The notes: generated by a model not told the origin, from the sequence alone. Shown: positions 26,218 to 35,646, counted from the first letter of the stretch. The stretch: DNA of 64,000 nt from Algoriphagus machipongonensis (GCF_000166275.1 NZ_CM001023.1:2607001-2671000), one strand, 5' to 3'. Made by a program: numbers and translations.

Positions 26218-26874
26218 ATGAAAAATTTTATGTTTAAAAGACTTAGTTTTCTAGGTCTTACAGGACTTCTATTTGCCTCTTCTTGTATGAGTGATCTTCA
26301 GGAACCAAATCAAATTGAGGCTTCTAAATCACAAAATGAAGTCGCTTTTGCAGAAGCTAATGTTTCTGATGTCAATGCAAGGAAAGCAGTAGAAAGAAAT
26401 TATTTTGAACGCTTTACCAACCAAATCAGTCTTATACCTGTAGAAGGTTTTATTCCAGATTATGGTGCTCCAGCTTATTATCCAGGTGCCGGCTTAGGAA
26501 ACTCTTCTCATATGGGGAAAGCTTATTCTTTCTTGAACCAATTTGCAACAGTAGGAGCAGAAGGTTTAGAAACGAAAGGTAGACCTGTTACCCAATTCTA
26601 TGGAGAGGAACTTGCAGCTTTAGGCTTAACAAATATTCCTGATGAAGTAAGCTCAATTACAACAGATGGAAAAGGAAACTCTGTTTGGTTCAAAAATATT
26701 AATAACCAGGTAAGTCCTGTAGGTCCCGATAGAATGGAATTTGTAGCAGAAGTTGAAATAATTAATGGTACAGGTAAATTTGAAGGAGCAACCGGAACTG
26801 CAACCGTGAAAGGTCATTTTAACCCTTTGAATGGGAAAGGAATGAGTACTATTTCGGGACGTATAATCTACTAA
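26218..26874 (+). CDS. Lipoprotein with allene-oxide-cyclase-like barrel end
   Basis: A 218-residue lipoprotein with lipobox ASSC (Cys23). The mature protein is strand-rich. Near the end, GTGKFEGATGTATVKG is the turn typical of allene-oxide-cyclase-barrel-like and dirigent-like bacterial proteins, and it ends ISGRIIY. The function is unknown. It is probably on the outer membrane and monocistronic, with a strong hairpin 43 bases after the stop. Confidence 0.6.
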   Translation: MKNFMFKRLSFLGLTGLLFASSCMSDLQEPNQIEASKSQNEVAFAEANVSDVNARKAVERNYFERFTNQISLIPVEGFIPDYGAPAYYPGAGLGNSSHMGKAYSFLNQFATVGAEGLETKGRPVTQFYGEELAALGLTNIPDEVSSITTDGKGNSVWFKNINNQVSPVGPDRMEFVAEVEIINGTGKFEGATGTATVKGHFNPLNGKGMSTISGRIIY

Positions 26875-26916
26875 ACTTGTTATTCAACTTTCATTAGTTT
26901 GAAATTTATTTAAATC

Positions 26917-26950
26917 AAAAGAGCGCTTTCCATAAGGTAAGCGCTCTTTT
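26917..26950. terminator. Bidirectional terminator
   Basis: AAAAGAGCGCTT (26917-26928) pairs perfectly with AAGCGCTCTTTT (26939-26950) around a 10-base loop, followed by TTTTT. It separates the lipoprotein gene from the convergent altronate dehydratase gene. Confidence 0.9.
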
Positions 26951-26976
26951 TTTGAGGTTATAGCTTAGCTTTTTCT

Positions 26977-28611
26977 TTATAAAGATACTCCTCGTTTCCA
27001 AGGGATAAAGTCATAGTTCTTTTTCTGCTCTGCTTTGGTTTTTACTCTACCTGAAGCCACATCAACAATTAATTCCAATAGCTTATCTCCAGCAGATTCT
27101 ATTGTTTCTTCTCCAGAAATAATTCCACCTGTATTAAAATCAATGATATCTGGCATTCTTGCTGCTAGTTTGTCATTTGTAGAAACTTTGATTACAGGAC
27201 AAACAGGATTTCCAGTTGGAGTACCTAAACCTGTTGAAAACAAAATAACATTGGCTCCACTACCTGCCAATCCTGTGGTGCTTTCCACATCATTCCCAGG
27301 TGTGCATAATAAGTTCAAGCCTTTTTCTTTGATATACTCAGTATAATCAAGAACATCAGAAACAGGAGCAGTTCCTCCTTTTTTCGCGGCTCCGCAAGAC
27401 TTGATGGCATCAGTCAATAAGCCATCTTTGATATTGCCAGGACTTGGATTCATATCAAAACCACTTCCCACATTTTCTGCTGCTCTGGCATATTCATCCA
27501 TTAATCGAATGAATTTATCTGAAATCTCTGGGGTTTTGCATCGGTCAATAAGTGTTTGCTCTGCACCACATAATTCAGGAAACTCAGATAATATGGCTGC
27601 ACCCCCTAAAGAGATCACCATATCCGAAACCTGTCCTAATGTTGGATTGGCTGAAATTCCAGAAAAACCATCAGATCCACCACATTCAAGGCCAATAACC
27701 AATTTAGATAGGGGAGCAGGTGTTCTAGGGATTTTATTTGCTTCTACTAAACCTGCAAAAGTTTCCTTCACTGCTTTTTCTAATAATACCTTCGTGGTTC
27801 CTTCTTCTTGTTGGTCACAGACAATAACAGGCTTAGAAGCACCTTTTTGAATTTTACTTAAGCTCTCTTTCAAAATGGAAACCTGGGCATTTTGACAGCC
27901 CAAACTTAAAATAGTAGCACCTGCCACATTCGGATGGTTGATATAACCTGCTAATAAAGCGCAAAGTGTATCAGAGTCTCTACGGGTGCCGCCGCAGCCT
28001 CCTTCATGGGTTAAGAAGCGAACCCCATCAATATTTTCAAATACTTTTGAGTTGGTATCTTGTAATGGAGCCGAAACCGATTCCGTAAATTTTTCCTGTT
28101 GATAGGCAGCAACTAAGTTTCTAACCTGGTTTTCGTAAGGATTATCTACTGCAAACCCCAAAGCCTTTTCAAAGGCATCCTGCAATAATTTAACATTGGT
28201 GTTTTCACAAAATACCATTGGCATAACAAGCCAGTAATTTGCTGTACCTACCTGACCATCAGCTCTTTCATAACCCATGAAAGTTTTATCACTCCATCTT
28301 TTTACATCAAGAGAAGACCATTCGTAAGTAGCTCCAGATTCCTTAAAGTCTCTGATTTTATGCTTAATATTTGCAAGGGTAACAGCCTCTCCGGCTTTGA
28401 TTTCCTGAGTAGTTTCACCGACAATTGTCCCATACATCAAAATATCTTCACCTACGGATAAATCCTCTAATGCAAACTTATGTTTAGAAGATACTTCACT
28501 GATAATTTGACCTTTAGCCCCATTTAAAGCATAGCTATCACCAGGTTTAAGATCAGTTAATGCCACCCCTACATTATCAGCAGGGTCTAAACAAAGTGCT
28601 TTGTTTATCAT
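26977..28611 (-). CDS. uxaA: Altronate dehydratase
   Basis: Dehydrates D-altronate to 2-keto-3-deoxygluconate in galacturonate breakdown. The 544-residue protein has an N-terminal SAF domain (about 1-95), then the UxaA/GarD catalytic part. Motifs include GTANYWLVMPMVFCEN, FLTHEGGCGGTRRDS (Cys pair for iron binding), GLECGGSDGFSGISANP and CTPGNDVESTTGLAGSGAN. No fusion with UxaB. It is divergent from kdgK by 57 bases, so dehydratase and KDG kinase share a regulatory gap. Confidence 0.88.
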   Translation of the reverse strand: MINKALCLDPADNVGVALTDLKPGDSYALNGAKGQIISEVSSKHKFALEDLSVGEDILMYGTIVGETTQEIKAGEAVTLANIKHKIRDFKESGATYEWSSLDVKRWSDKTFMGYERADGQVGTANYWLVMPMVFCENTNVKLLQDAFEKALGFAVDNPYENQVRNLVAAYQQEKFTESVSAPLQDTNSKVFENIDGVRFLTHEGGCGGTRRDSDTLCALLAGYINHPNVAGATILSLGCQNAQVSILKESLSKIQKGASKPVIVCDQQEEGTTKVLLEKAVKETFAGLVEANKIPRTPAPLSKLVIGLECGGSDGFSGISANPTLGQVSDMVISLGGAAILSEFPELCGAEQTLIDRCKTPEISDKFIRLMDEYARAAENVGSGFDMNPSPGNIKDGLLTDAIKSCGAAKKGGTAPVSDVLDYTEYIKEKGLNLLCTPGNDVESTTGLAGSGANVILFSTGLGTPTGNPVCPVIKVSTNDKLAARMPDIIDFNTGGIISGEETIESAGDKLLELIVDVASGRVKTKAEQKKNYDFIPWKRGVSL

Positions 28612-28668
28612 ATGTTAAATTGCTTATCTTAGTTTTCAGCTTTGAAATTATAGAAAATAAATTCTTCC

Positions 28669-29661
28669 ATGAAAAAAATTGTTTCTTTAGGCGAAGTAAT
28701 GCTTCGTCTATCACCGCCATCCAATGAGCGATTTTTTCAAACTCACCAGCTTCAAATGGAATTTGGAGGATCTGAGGCAAATGTAGGAACTGCTTTGGCA
28801 TTTTGGGAACATCATGTGATTCATTTAACAACTTTTCCAAATCATGAAATTGGAAAAGCTGCCGCAGCTTGTTTAAGAAAAAATGGAATTGACACCCAGT
28901 TTATTCAATTCGAAGAAGGTAGAATAGGGGTGTATTTCCTTGAGCAGGGAGCCATCCAAAGAAGTTCTAAAATATTATATGATAGAGCTGATTCAGTATT
29001 TACTAAAGTCGATTACAAAAATTTTAATTGGGAAGAGATTTTAGAGGGTACGGATGCTGTTCATTGGTCTGGTATTACTCCAGCTTTATCGCAAGAATGT
29101 GCTGACTTTACTCTGCATGTTCTCAAGGAAGCAAATAAGAGAAATATCACTGTTTTTGGTGATTTGAATTATCGAAGCAATCTCTGGAATTATGGCAAAA
29201 AGCCACATGAAATCATGCCTAATCTCATGGCCTTGACTCATGTAATGATTGCAAGTGATAGAGACTTTAATAATTGTTTAAATACAGAATTTGATGATTT
29301 TGAGTCAGCTAAGGCTGGAGCTTTTAATAAGTTTGAAAACCTTAAATACATCACCAAAACCAACCGCACCTCTATTAGCTCCTCTCATAATAGGATCTCT
29401 GCAAGCCTAAGTAGCAGAGAAAATATTTATCATTCGCGAGAGTATGATCTTACTCCAATTGTGGATAGAGTTGGCACGGGCGATGCCTTTGCCGGAGGTT
29501 TAATTCATGGTTTATTAACTAATGAACCTCAGTTTGCCATAGAATTTGGGATGGCAGCAGGAGCATTAAAACATAGTGTGCCAGGTGATGTTTTGCTTTG
29601 TTCAGAAGAAGAAATACTAGAAATTGTAGCCGGAGAATCCATCGGAAAAATCAAAAGATAA
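28669..29661 (+). CDS. kdgK: 2-keto-3-deoxygluconate kinase (PfkB family)
   Basis: Phosphorylates 2-keto-3-deoxygluconate to KDPG. The 330-residue PfkB protein starts with LGEVMLRLSPP and has FGGSEANVGTALA for sugar binding. It ends with the ATP and catalytic-base motif DRVGTGDAFAGG. Sequence alone would allow other sugar kinases, but the neighbours, altronate dehydratase and KDPG aldolase, make KDG the natural substrate. The aldolase ATG follows the stop by 2 bases. Confidence 0.87.
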   Translation: MKKIVSLGEVMLRLSPPSNERFFQTHQLQMEFGGSEANVGTALAFWEHHVIHLTTFPNHEIGKAAAACLRKNGIDTQFIQFEEGRIGVYFLEQGAIQRSSKILYDRADSVFTKVDYKNFNWEEILEGTDAVHWSGITPALSQECADFTLHVLKEANKRNITVFGDLNYRSNLWNYGKKPHEIMPNLMALTHVMIASDRDFNNCLNTEFDDFESAKAGAFNKFENLKYITKTNRTSISSSHNRISASLSSRENIYHSREYDLTPIVDRVGTGDAFAGGLIHGLLTNEPQFAIEFGMAAGALKHSVPGDVLLCSEEEILEIVAGESIGKIKR

Positions 29662-29663
29662 AA

Positions 29664-30323
29664 ATGAGAAACCCAACACCCTTTATTAAAAGAATGTATA
29701 GTGCCGGTGTGATGCCGATTTTTTTCAACCCAGATGAAGCCAAATGCCTTAAAATGCTTGAGATTGCCTATGAAGGTGGTATTAGAGTCATAGAAATGGT
29801 AGATAGAGGCGCTGAGGCTAAATCCATTTTCCCGGCCTTAAGAAAAGCGGCAGATCAAATGCCAGGTTTATACCTTGGAGTAGGGACCATATATACGCCA
29901 GCACAGGCTGAGGTATTTTTAGATATGGGTGCTGAATTTATAGTCGCACCTGTTATGAATCCCAAATTGGGAGAATATTGTAAGAAGCTAGATATTCCTT
30001 GGATTCCAGGTTGTGGTTCAGTTTCGGAAGTATATTTCGCTCAGGAACATGGAGCAGAATTGGTTAAGATTTATCCTGCCAATATTTTGGGAACTGACTT
30101 TGTCAAAGCAGTTCATGCGGTATTGCCTACGGTGGAATTAATTCCTACTGGTGGTGTCGAGCCTAAGATTGAAAATTTGAAGTCCTGGTTTGATTCTGGA
30201 GTGTGTTGTGTCGGAATGGGCTCTCAATTATTCCGGAAGGATTTAGTCGAAGCTGGAGAATTTGGGAAATTGAAAGAGACGATCAAACATACCATGGATT
30301 TGGTCGAATCGTTAAAAGCATAA
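29664..30323 (+). CDS. eda: 2-keto-3-deoxy-6-phosphogluconate aldolase
   Basis: Cleaves KDPG to pyruvate and glyceraldehyde-3-phosphate, the last step of the local uronate route. The 219-residue TIM-barrel protein has GIRVIEMVDRG (catalytic Glu and phosphate Arg), VGTIYTPAQAE, GCGSVSE, ELVKIYPAN with the Schiff-base Lys, and IPTGGVEP. The frame is open further upstream to 29598, inside kdgK, but the ATG at 29664 is 2 bases after the kdgK stop and gives the usual family length. A strong terminator follows. Confidence 0.88.
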   Translation: MRNPTPFIKRMYSAGVMPIFFNPDEAKCLKMLEIAYEGGIRVIEMVDRGAEAKSIFPALRKAADQMPGLYLGVGTIYTPAQAEVFLDMGAEFIVAPVMNPKLGEYCKKLDIPWIPGCGSVSEVYFAQEHGAELVKIYPANILGTDFVKAVHAVLPTVELIPTGGVEPKIENLKSWFDSGVCCVGMGSQLFRKDLVEAGEFGKLKETIKHTMDLVESLKA

Positions 30324-30358
30324 AAAAAGCGGGTTAGAAATTCTAACCCGCTTTTTTT
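30322..30358. terminator. Strong bidirectional terminator
   Basis: An 18-base perfect stem (30322-30339 with 30341-30358), core GCGGGTTAG/CTAACCCGC, flanked by A and T runs. It serves eda and the convergent peroxiredoxin gene, whose stop codon lies inside it. Confidence 0.93.
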
Positions 30359-30992
30359 ATAAGTCTGGTTGTGGTGTAGTTCTCAAATAAGGTTTGACCA
30401 CTTTATGTCCTTTCGGGAACTTAGAAGGGATTTCCTCATTAGAAATTGCAGGTGCAATAACCACATCTTCTCCTTGTTTCCAATTCGCTGGAGTTGCTAC
30501 TGAATAATTTGCAGTTAATTGTAAAGAATCAATAACTCTTAGTAATTCATCAAAATTTCTTCCAGTACTTGCTGGATAAGTGATGATTAGCTTGATTTTT
30601 TTATCATTACCTATCACAAAAACAGAACGAACTGTAAATTTCTCATTGGAATTGGGGTGAATCATATCATAAAGAGACGATACCTTTTTATCCTCATCTG
30701 CGATGATAGGGAAGTTAACCGTACAATTTTGGGTTTCATTGATGTCTGAGATCCATCCTTTATGGCTTTCCAGCCCATCCACACTTAGTGCTAAGACTTT
30801 TGTGTTTCTTTTTGCAAACTCATCCTTAAGTTTTGCGACTGTTCCAAGTTCAGTGGTACAAACTGGGGTATAATCGGCAGGGTGAGAAAAAAGGACTCCC
30901 CATCCGTCGCCCAGATACTCATAAAAATCAATTTTCCCTTCTGAAGTTTCTGCTGTAAAGTTTGGAGCAACATCTCCTAGTCGTAAAGCCAT
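30357..30992 (-). CDS. 1-Cys (Prx6-type) peroxiredoxin
   Basis: Reduces hydrogen peroxide and alkyl hydroperoxides. The 211-residue protein carries HPADYTPVCTTELG with peroxidatic Cys45 and the Thr/Pro of the active site, plus VRSVFVIG and YPASTGRNFDE, the Prx6 arginine block. The C-terminal arm (NWKQGEDVVIAP) is typical of the Prx6 subfamily. There is no downstream resolving Cys in the usual 2-Cys place. Cytoplasmic and monocistronic. Confidence 0.88.
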   Translation of the reverse strand: MALRLGDVAPNFTAETSEGKIDFYEYLGDGWGVLFSHPADYTPVCTTELGTVAKLKDEFAKRNTKVLALSVDGLESHKGWISDINETQNCTVNFPIIADEDKKVSSLYDMIHPNSNEKFTVRSVFVIGNDKKIKLIITYPASTGRNFDELLRVIDSLQLTANYSVATPANWKQGEDVVIAPAISNEEIPSKFPKGHKVVKPYLRTTPQPDL

Positions 30993-31269
30993 TTTATTAT
31001 TATTTAAAGTCTATAGATTATGTAGGTTAAAACGATACTAAAAACTTTCAGTTCCATTTTTTTCGAATAATTAAACTGAATTATGCACAAAAAATTTCTA
31101 AGGCTAAGAAAATGAATGGATTAATAAATTGAGATCCATTTTACAGGGTTGATCACAAATAAATTACGAAAAATGTCGCAACACATTAGTCTACTTATTC
31201 ATGAACTATCGTAAATATTTTAACATATTGTAAATGCCTTAATCCAAATATTAAAACGAAACATTCTTA

Positions 31270-31857
31270 ATGAAACAAGGAATAATAATATTCCAAAAAA
31301 ATGCTGTCCTAGGAAAGGTCAAAACTCGATTAGCTGCAAGTTTGGGAGATGAAATGGCTTTATCCATTTATAAAAAGTTACTAAAAAGGACCCATCAACA
31401 CCTAGAATCACTTCCCATTGATAGAATAGTTTATTATTCTGATTATTTAGAAAATGAGCCGAAAGACAGTAATCAGAAATACTTTGTTCAACCGGCTGGG
31501 AATCTAGGTCAAAGAATGAATAAAGCCTTTCAAGAGCAGTTTAACCAAGGATATGATCAACTATTGATCATTGGAACAGATTGTCCTGATATCACCTCAG
31601 AACTTGTAGAAAAAGCATTTTCTGCATTGAAGAAGAATAACTTTGTAATAGGTCCAGCCGAAGATGGAGGGTACTATTTATTGGGAATGAATAAATTTTC
31701 ACCAGAGTTGTTCGTTGATATCCCTTGGAGTAGTGCTGCAGTTTGTGAAATGACAAAAAAAGCAATTTTAAAGCTAAATAAAACCTACGAGACATTGCCC
31801 GTTTTATCAGATGTGGACAATGAAGAAGATTGGGAAAAAGTAAAAGACAAATTTTAA
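31270..31857 (+). CDS. TIGR04282-like glycosyltransferase (DUF2064)
   Basis: A 195-residue nucleotide-sugar-transferase-fold protein. The start IFQKNAVLGKVKTRLAASLG matches DUF2064/TIGR04282 N-termini, with the KTR nucleotide-site triad. GTDCPDI is the metal-site motif, and GPAEDGGYYLLG and DVDNEEDWE follow. Such proteins are often annotated in arsenosugar synthesis beside a TIGR04283 partner, which is present two genes on. No arsenic methylation gene is seen here, so the substrate may be different. Confidence 0.75.
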   Translation: MKQGIIIFQKNAVLGKVKTRLAASLGDEMALSIYKKLLKRTHQHLESLPIDRIVYYSDYLENEPKDSNQKYFVQPAGNLGQRMNKAFQEQFNQGYDQLLIIGTDCPDITSELVEKAFSALKKNNFVIGPAEDGGYYLLGMNKFSPELFVDIPWSSAAVCEMTKKAILKLNKTYETLPVLSDVDNEEDWEKVKDKF

Positions 31858-31918
31858 AACTACAGGAAAAGAGTTAAATGGTAGAGAAATCTATTTACTA
31901 ATTCCTAACTTTAACTAT

Positions 31919-32536
31919 ATGACATTAAAGCATTTATTTTCATTAATTTATCTCTTCTTATTATTGGCAATATCATCCAATAGTTATGCACAGGAGCAAA
32001 GCATTACCCAAGGATATGATATCGTGGTAGCTGGCTTTAGAATAGGGGATATGACTGCACAGAAGAAGGTCAATGGTACCCAAAAAAGTTATGAGATAAA
32101 CAGCTTGGTTGAATTTTGGTTTTTCGGTAAAGTCCATGTGGAGTTTATCCAATCTGCTGATTATGAAAATGGACAATTGATGGAGGCTTATACCCATTCC
32201 ATTTCCAACCGGGGGGATTTTGAAACATTTGTTAATTGGGAAACTGATCACTATGAGGTAAATGCCAATACTTACAAGTTTGAAAACAAAGAGCCTATAA
32301 ACCAAAAAGTATATTCCAGTCCAGCTACCTTATATTTTGAAGAACCTAAAGATGGAGATGTGCTTATTTCAGAAAACTTTGGCATGTTGACGCAGGTCGT
32401 TGAAGAGGAACCTGGGGTTTACGCAATTGATGTTAATGGCAACACTAATACATTCTATTATGAGAATGGGGTTTTACAAAAAGTGGTCTTGGAAAATTCA
32501 ATCAAAAATTATGTGATTAGGCGTAAGGATGATTGA
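31919..32536 (+). CDS. Exported DUF6134-like protein
   Basis: A 205-residue protein with a signal peptide cut near NSYAQ. The mature part is strand-rich (YDIVVAGFRIGDM, EINSLVEFWFFGKV, SPATLYFEEP), which resembles families such as DUF6134 of unknown function that sit on the periplasmic side. It lies between the two TIGR04282/04283-like transferase genes and overlaps the second by 8 bases, suggesting a joint process at the envelope. Confidence 0.55.
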   Translation: MTLKHLFSLIYLFLLLAISSNSYAQEQSITQGYDIVVAGFRIGDMTAQKKVNGTQKSYEINSLVEFWFFGKVHVEFIQSADYENGQLMEAYTHSISNRGDFETFVNWETDHYEVNANTYKFENKEPINQKVYSSPATLYFEEPKDGDVLISENFGMLTQVVEEEPGVYAIDVNGNTNTFYYENGVLQKVVLENSIKNYVIRRKDD

Positions 32537-33248
32537 AAAACCATCCATATCGATCATTATTCCCACTCTAAACGAAGAAGAAAACCTCAAAACGCTCATT
32601 TCCCATATTCAACAATTTTCTTCTGATCATGTTGAAGAAATCATTGTCTCAGACGGTGGGAGTACGGATCAAAGTATTCAGGTGGCAAAATCACTTGGTG
32701 CTACTGTTATTATTTCTCCCAAAAAAGGAAGGGCAGCCCAGATGAATTATGCTGCAAGTCATGCCAAATCCTCTATTTTTTATTTTATCCATGCAGATGT
32801 GAAACCGGTCAAAGGATTTGACCTAGATATCATCAAAAATTGTAAAATGGGGAAAGTTGCTGGTTGTTACCGATATAGGTTCGATAAGTCTAATTCTTAC
32901 TTAAAGCTTAATTCTTGGTTTACTCGATTTAATGGAATTTTTACTGGTGGTGGAGATCAAACCCTTTATATTACGAGAAGATTTTTTGAAGAATTGGACG
33001 GATTTGATGAAAAGTATAGCATTATGGAAGATTTTGATTTGGTCAGAAGAATCAGAAAAACTTCGCAGTTTCATATAATCCCAAGAGAAATCACAGTTTC
33101 TTCAAGGAAATATGAATCCAATAGCTGGTTGAGAGTGCAAGTTGCAAATTTGGCCGCTTTTATACTTTTTTTAATGAAATCAAATCCCAATTCGATCAAA
33201 AGTCTATATTGTAATCTCATTAATAAAAAGAAGGCTGTTAGTAAATAA
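32529..33248 (+). CDS. TIGR04283-like family 2 glycosyltransferase
   Basis: A 239-residue GT-A enzyme. SIIIPTLNEEENL is the nucleotide-binding start, and VSDGGSTDQS, GRAAQMNYAA and FIHADV (metal-site DxD equivalent) follow, matching TIGR04283. TGGGDQTLYITR and SIMEDFDLVRRI give the acceptor and ED motifs. The last 30 residues are hydrophobic and basic and may bind the membrane. The start codon lies inside the end of the DUF6134-like gene, implying translational coupling. Confidence 0.78.
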   Translation: MIEKPSISIIIPTLNEEENLKTLISHIQQFSSDHVEEIIVSDGGSTDQSIQVAKSLGATVIISPKKGRAAQMNYAASHAKSSIFYFIHADVKPVKGFDLDIIKNCKMGKVAGCYRYRFDKSNSYLKLNSWFTRFNGIFTGGGDQTLYITRRFFEELDGFDEKYSIMEDFDLVRRIRKTSQFHIIPREITVSSRKYESNSWLRVQVANLAAFILFLMKSNPNSIKSLYCNLINKKKAVSK

Positions 33249-33254
33249 ATCGGA

Positions 33255-34316
33255 ATGAACAAAGCAACCATTAATGGTATCCAGCAAGTAGGGATAGGAG
33301 TAAAGGATGCCAACGAAGCTTGGAAGTGGTATAGGAAAATATTTAAGATGGATGTTCCGATTTTTCAAGATAGTGCAGAAGCAGCGCTGATGACGCGCTA
33401 CACTGCAGGAAAAGTTGAAAAACGGCATGCAATCCTAGCAATGAACATGCAAGGCGGAGGAGGTTTCGAAATCTGGCAATTCACCTCTCGCACCCCAACA
33501 GGCCCCACTCAGAATGTTACTTGGGGTGACTTAGGAATTTTGGCTGTGAAAATTCGTTGCAAAGATATCCAGTCAACGTATTCTTTTATGGAGTCTGAAG
33601 GTGTGGAACTGCTTGGTAAACCTTCCAAAAACCCGATTGATGTTTGGCATTTTTATTTAAAAGATCCATACGGTAATATTTTTGAAATAGAGGAAAACAA
33701 ATCCTGGTTTTCTCAGAATAATGACCTCACCGGCGGTGTTTCAGGTGTTGTAATAGGTGTTTCTGATACTCAAAAATCAATTCCCCTTTACCAAAGTAAT
33801 TTTCAACATTCTGAGCTTTTATATGACGGTTCGGATGTATGGGAAGACTTTTCGCCTTTATTGGCAGAAAATGAAGCCATGTCACGGGTCATTTTGCAAA
33901 GTTCGAATAAAAGAACAGGTGCATTTGGACGCTTACTATGTCAAACGACTGTAGAACTAATTGCAGTTAAAGATTCCAAAAGAGAGAAAATCTATGATGG
34001 AAGGCTTTGGGGGGATTTAGGTTTTATCCATGTTTGTTTTGATGTGAGTGGAATGAAAAACCTTCAATCATGCCTACAGGATAGCGGCTTTCCATTTACA
34101 GTGGATAGTAACAATGGATTTGATATGGGGAAAGCTGCAGGACATTTTGCCTACATAGAGGATCCAGACGGAACATTGGTGGAAATGGTAGAAACCCACA
34201 AAATTCCAATTATGGAAAAATGGGGTTGGTATCTGAATCTAAAAAACCGCAAGCAAGAGAAAACACTTCCAAATTTCATCGTGAAAATGCTTTCTCTCAA
34301 TCGGGTAAAATCCTGA
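33255..34316 (+). CDS. VOC (glyoxalase/bleomycin-resistance) protein with two domains
   Basis: A 353-residue tandem VOC protein. The first repeat covers about residues 5-145 (GIQQVGIGVKDANEAWKWY to DPYGNIFEIEEN), the second about 155-320 (VSGVVIGVSDTQKSI to DPDGTLVEMVE). Each ends with a metal-ligand Glu of the fold. The enzyme activity cannot be chosen among isomerase, dioxygenase or resistance types. It is 6 bases after the TIGR04283-like gene. Its stop touches the GAPDH stop back to back, with no space for a terminator. Confidence 0.75.
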   Translation: MNKATINGIQQVGIGVKDANEAWKWYRKIFKMDVPIFQDSAEAALMTRYTAGKVEKRHAILAMNMQGGGGFEIWQFTSRTPTGPTQNVTWGDLGILAVKIRCKDIQSTYSFMESEGVELLGKPSKNPIDVWHFYLKDPYGNIFEIEENKSWFSQNNDLTGGVSGVVIGVSDTQKSIPLYQSNFQHSELLYDGSDVWEDFSPLLAENEAMSRVILQSSNKRTGAFGRLLCQTTVELIAVKDSKREKIYDGRLWGDLGFIHVCFDVSGMKNLQSCLQDSGFPFTVDSNNGFDMGKAAGHFAYIEDPDGTLVEMVETHKIPIMEKWGWYLNLKNRKQEKTLPNFIVKMLSLNRVKS

Positions 34317-35327
34317 TCAGTTATCCAAAACTTTCATAGCAAGATTTAGAAGTCGGTTAGAATAACCTGCTTCATTATCATACCAGCCAATTACTTTAAC
34401 CATATTTCCTTTGGAAGAAGTTAATTGGCTGTCTATGATGCAAGAATGTGGATTACCTATGATATCAATCGACACGATTGGATTATCTTCTACCTCTAAA
34501 AATCCTTTTAGATAAGTGCCAGCAGCTTTATTAAAGGCATTATTTATTTCATCCAGACTTACTTCCCTATTCAATTCCACAATAAGATCTGTTAAAGATC
34601 CATCTGGAACGGGAACTCGCATGGCCGAGGCCTCAATTTTTCCTGCGATTTCAGGCATTACAATGTCCAAAGCTTTGCCAGCATTCGTTGTCGTAGGGAT
34701 AATAGAGTAGGCCGCAGCTCTCGCACGTCTTAGATCACGATGAGGAGCGTCATGTAAGTTTTGATCGTTGGTATAGGAGTGCACAGTCGATGCATAGCCT
34801 TTTTTCAAGCCAAATTCATTATCCAGGACCTTGACCATAGGTGCAAGGCAATTCGTGGTACAGGAGGCATTAGAAATGATTTTCTCTTCTCCGGAAAGAA
34901 TATGATCATTCACTCCCAAAACAATCATTTTGATACTGGGGTCCTGAGAAGGGGCTGAGATTATTACTTTCTTGGCTCCAGCAGTTAAATGTTTTTCTGC
35001 TCCCAAACGATCGGTAAATCTTCCCGTACATTCAATCACCAAATCAACATCCCATTCTTTCCAAGGCAATTTTTCTGGGTCAGAACATCCAAACAACTGA
35101 ATTTCCTGATCTCCCACTTTCAAATTACCGTCCACCAAGCCTACAGATTCTTTAGATTTTCGATGGATAGAGTCATATTTCAAAAGATGAGCAATTGCTG
35201 AAGGCTCTGCTAAATCATTGATTGCTACAAGGTTTAGATGCTTGTTTTCTAAGATTAATTTAGCGGTATATCTGCCTATTCTTCCAAAACCATTAATGGC
35301 GATTCTTTTTCCAGAAGTAGAGTTCAT
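34317..35327 (-). CDS. gap: Type I glyceraldehyde-3-phosphate dehydrogenase
   Basis: Glycolytic oxidation of glyceraldehyde-3-phosphate with NAD and phosphate. About 336 residues: INGFGRIGR (NAD loop), SNASCTTNCLAP with the catalytic Cys, the HSYTNDQNLHDAPH loop with the catalytic His region, RRARAAAYSIIPTTT, and WYDNEAGYSNR near the end. A frame start 12 codons earlier (35363) is unlikely. It would overlap a perfect reverse-strand -7 box (35351-35358), putting transcription start near 35345, and the shorter form begins right at the family N-terminus. Monocistronic. Confidence 0.93.
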   Translation of the reverse strand: MNSTSGKRIAINGFGRIGRYTAKLILENKHLNLVAINDLAEPSAIAHLLKYDSIHRKSKESVGLVDGNLKVGDQEIQLFGCSDPEKLPWKEWDVDLVIECTGRFTDRLGAEKHLTAGAKKVIISAPSQDPSIKMIVLGVNDHILSGEEKIISNASCTTNCLAPMVKVLDNEFGLKKGYASTVHSYTNDQNLHDAPHRDLRRARAAAYSIIPTTTNAGKALDIVMPEIAGKIEASAMRVPVPDGSLTDLIVELNREVSLDEINNAFNKAAGTYLKGFLEVEDNPIVSIDIIGNPHSCIIDSQLTSSKGNMVKVIGWYDNEAGYSNRLLNLAMKVLDN

Positions 35328-35350
35328 TGTATTCAATTGGTTATTGGAGT

Positions 35351-35358
35351 CAAAATTA
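35351..35358 (-). promoter_or_regulatory. -7 box of the GAPDH gene
   Basis: On the reverse strand this reads TAATTTTG, a full TAnnTTTG match, 23 bases before the chosen ATG. A -33 TTG is not clear. Confidence 0.5.
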
Positions 35359-35447
35359 TGCAAAAGACTTGGGATAGCAGAATAGAAAATTTTATTCCTT
35401 TTGACTCAGTCATTTAGCAAAAAACCAAAGAAATTTTGGCGCTCGGA

Positions 35448-35478
35448 TTGGTATTCTAAAATGTACCTTCTATATTTG
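35448..35478 (+). promoter_or_regulatory. Promoter of the tRNA-Glu pair
   Basis: TTG (35448-35450), 20 bases of spacer, then TATATTTG (35471-35478): a full Bacteroidota promoter about 40 bases before the first tRNA. Confidence 0.7.
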
Positions 35479-35518
35479 CACAACCATTTGAAAAAGCAAG
35501 TTTTCAACAGCGCAAAAT

Positions 35519-35590
35519 GGTCCGTTCGTCTAGGGGTTAGGACGCATCCCTTTCACGGATGAAACACGGGTTCGATTCCCGTACGGACTA
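35519..35590 (+). tRNA. tRNA-Glu (anticodon TTC), first copy
   Basis: A 72-base cloverleaf: acceptor GGTCCGT with ACGGACT (one G-U pair), D-arm GTCTAGGGGTTAGGAC, anticodon loop CTTTCAC with TTC, and T-arm ACGGG-TTCGATT-CCCGT. The discriminator is A, and a full CCA is not encoded. Confidence 0.96.
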
Positions 35591-35646
35591 CAAAATGGCT
35601 GATTATTAGTTAGTTAGCTATTTATTTGAAAATGTAGTGCCCCCAA

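Noticed and set aside
35328..35363. 12-codon N-terminal extension of GAPDH
   Set aside because: It overlaps a perfect -7 box, and the family N-terminus begins at the next ATG.
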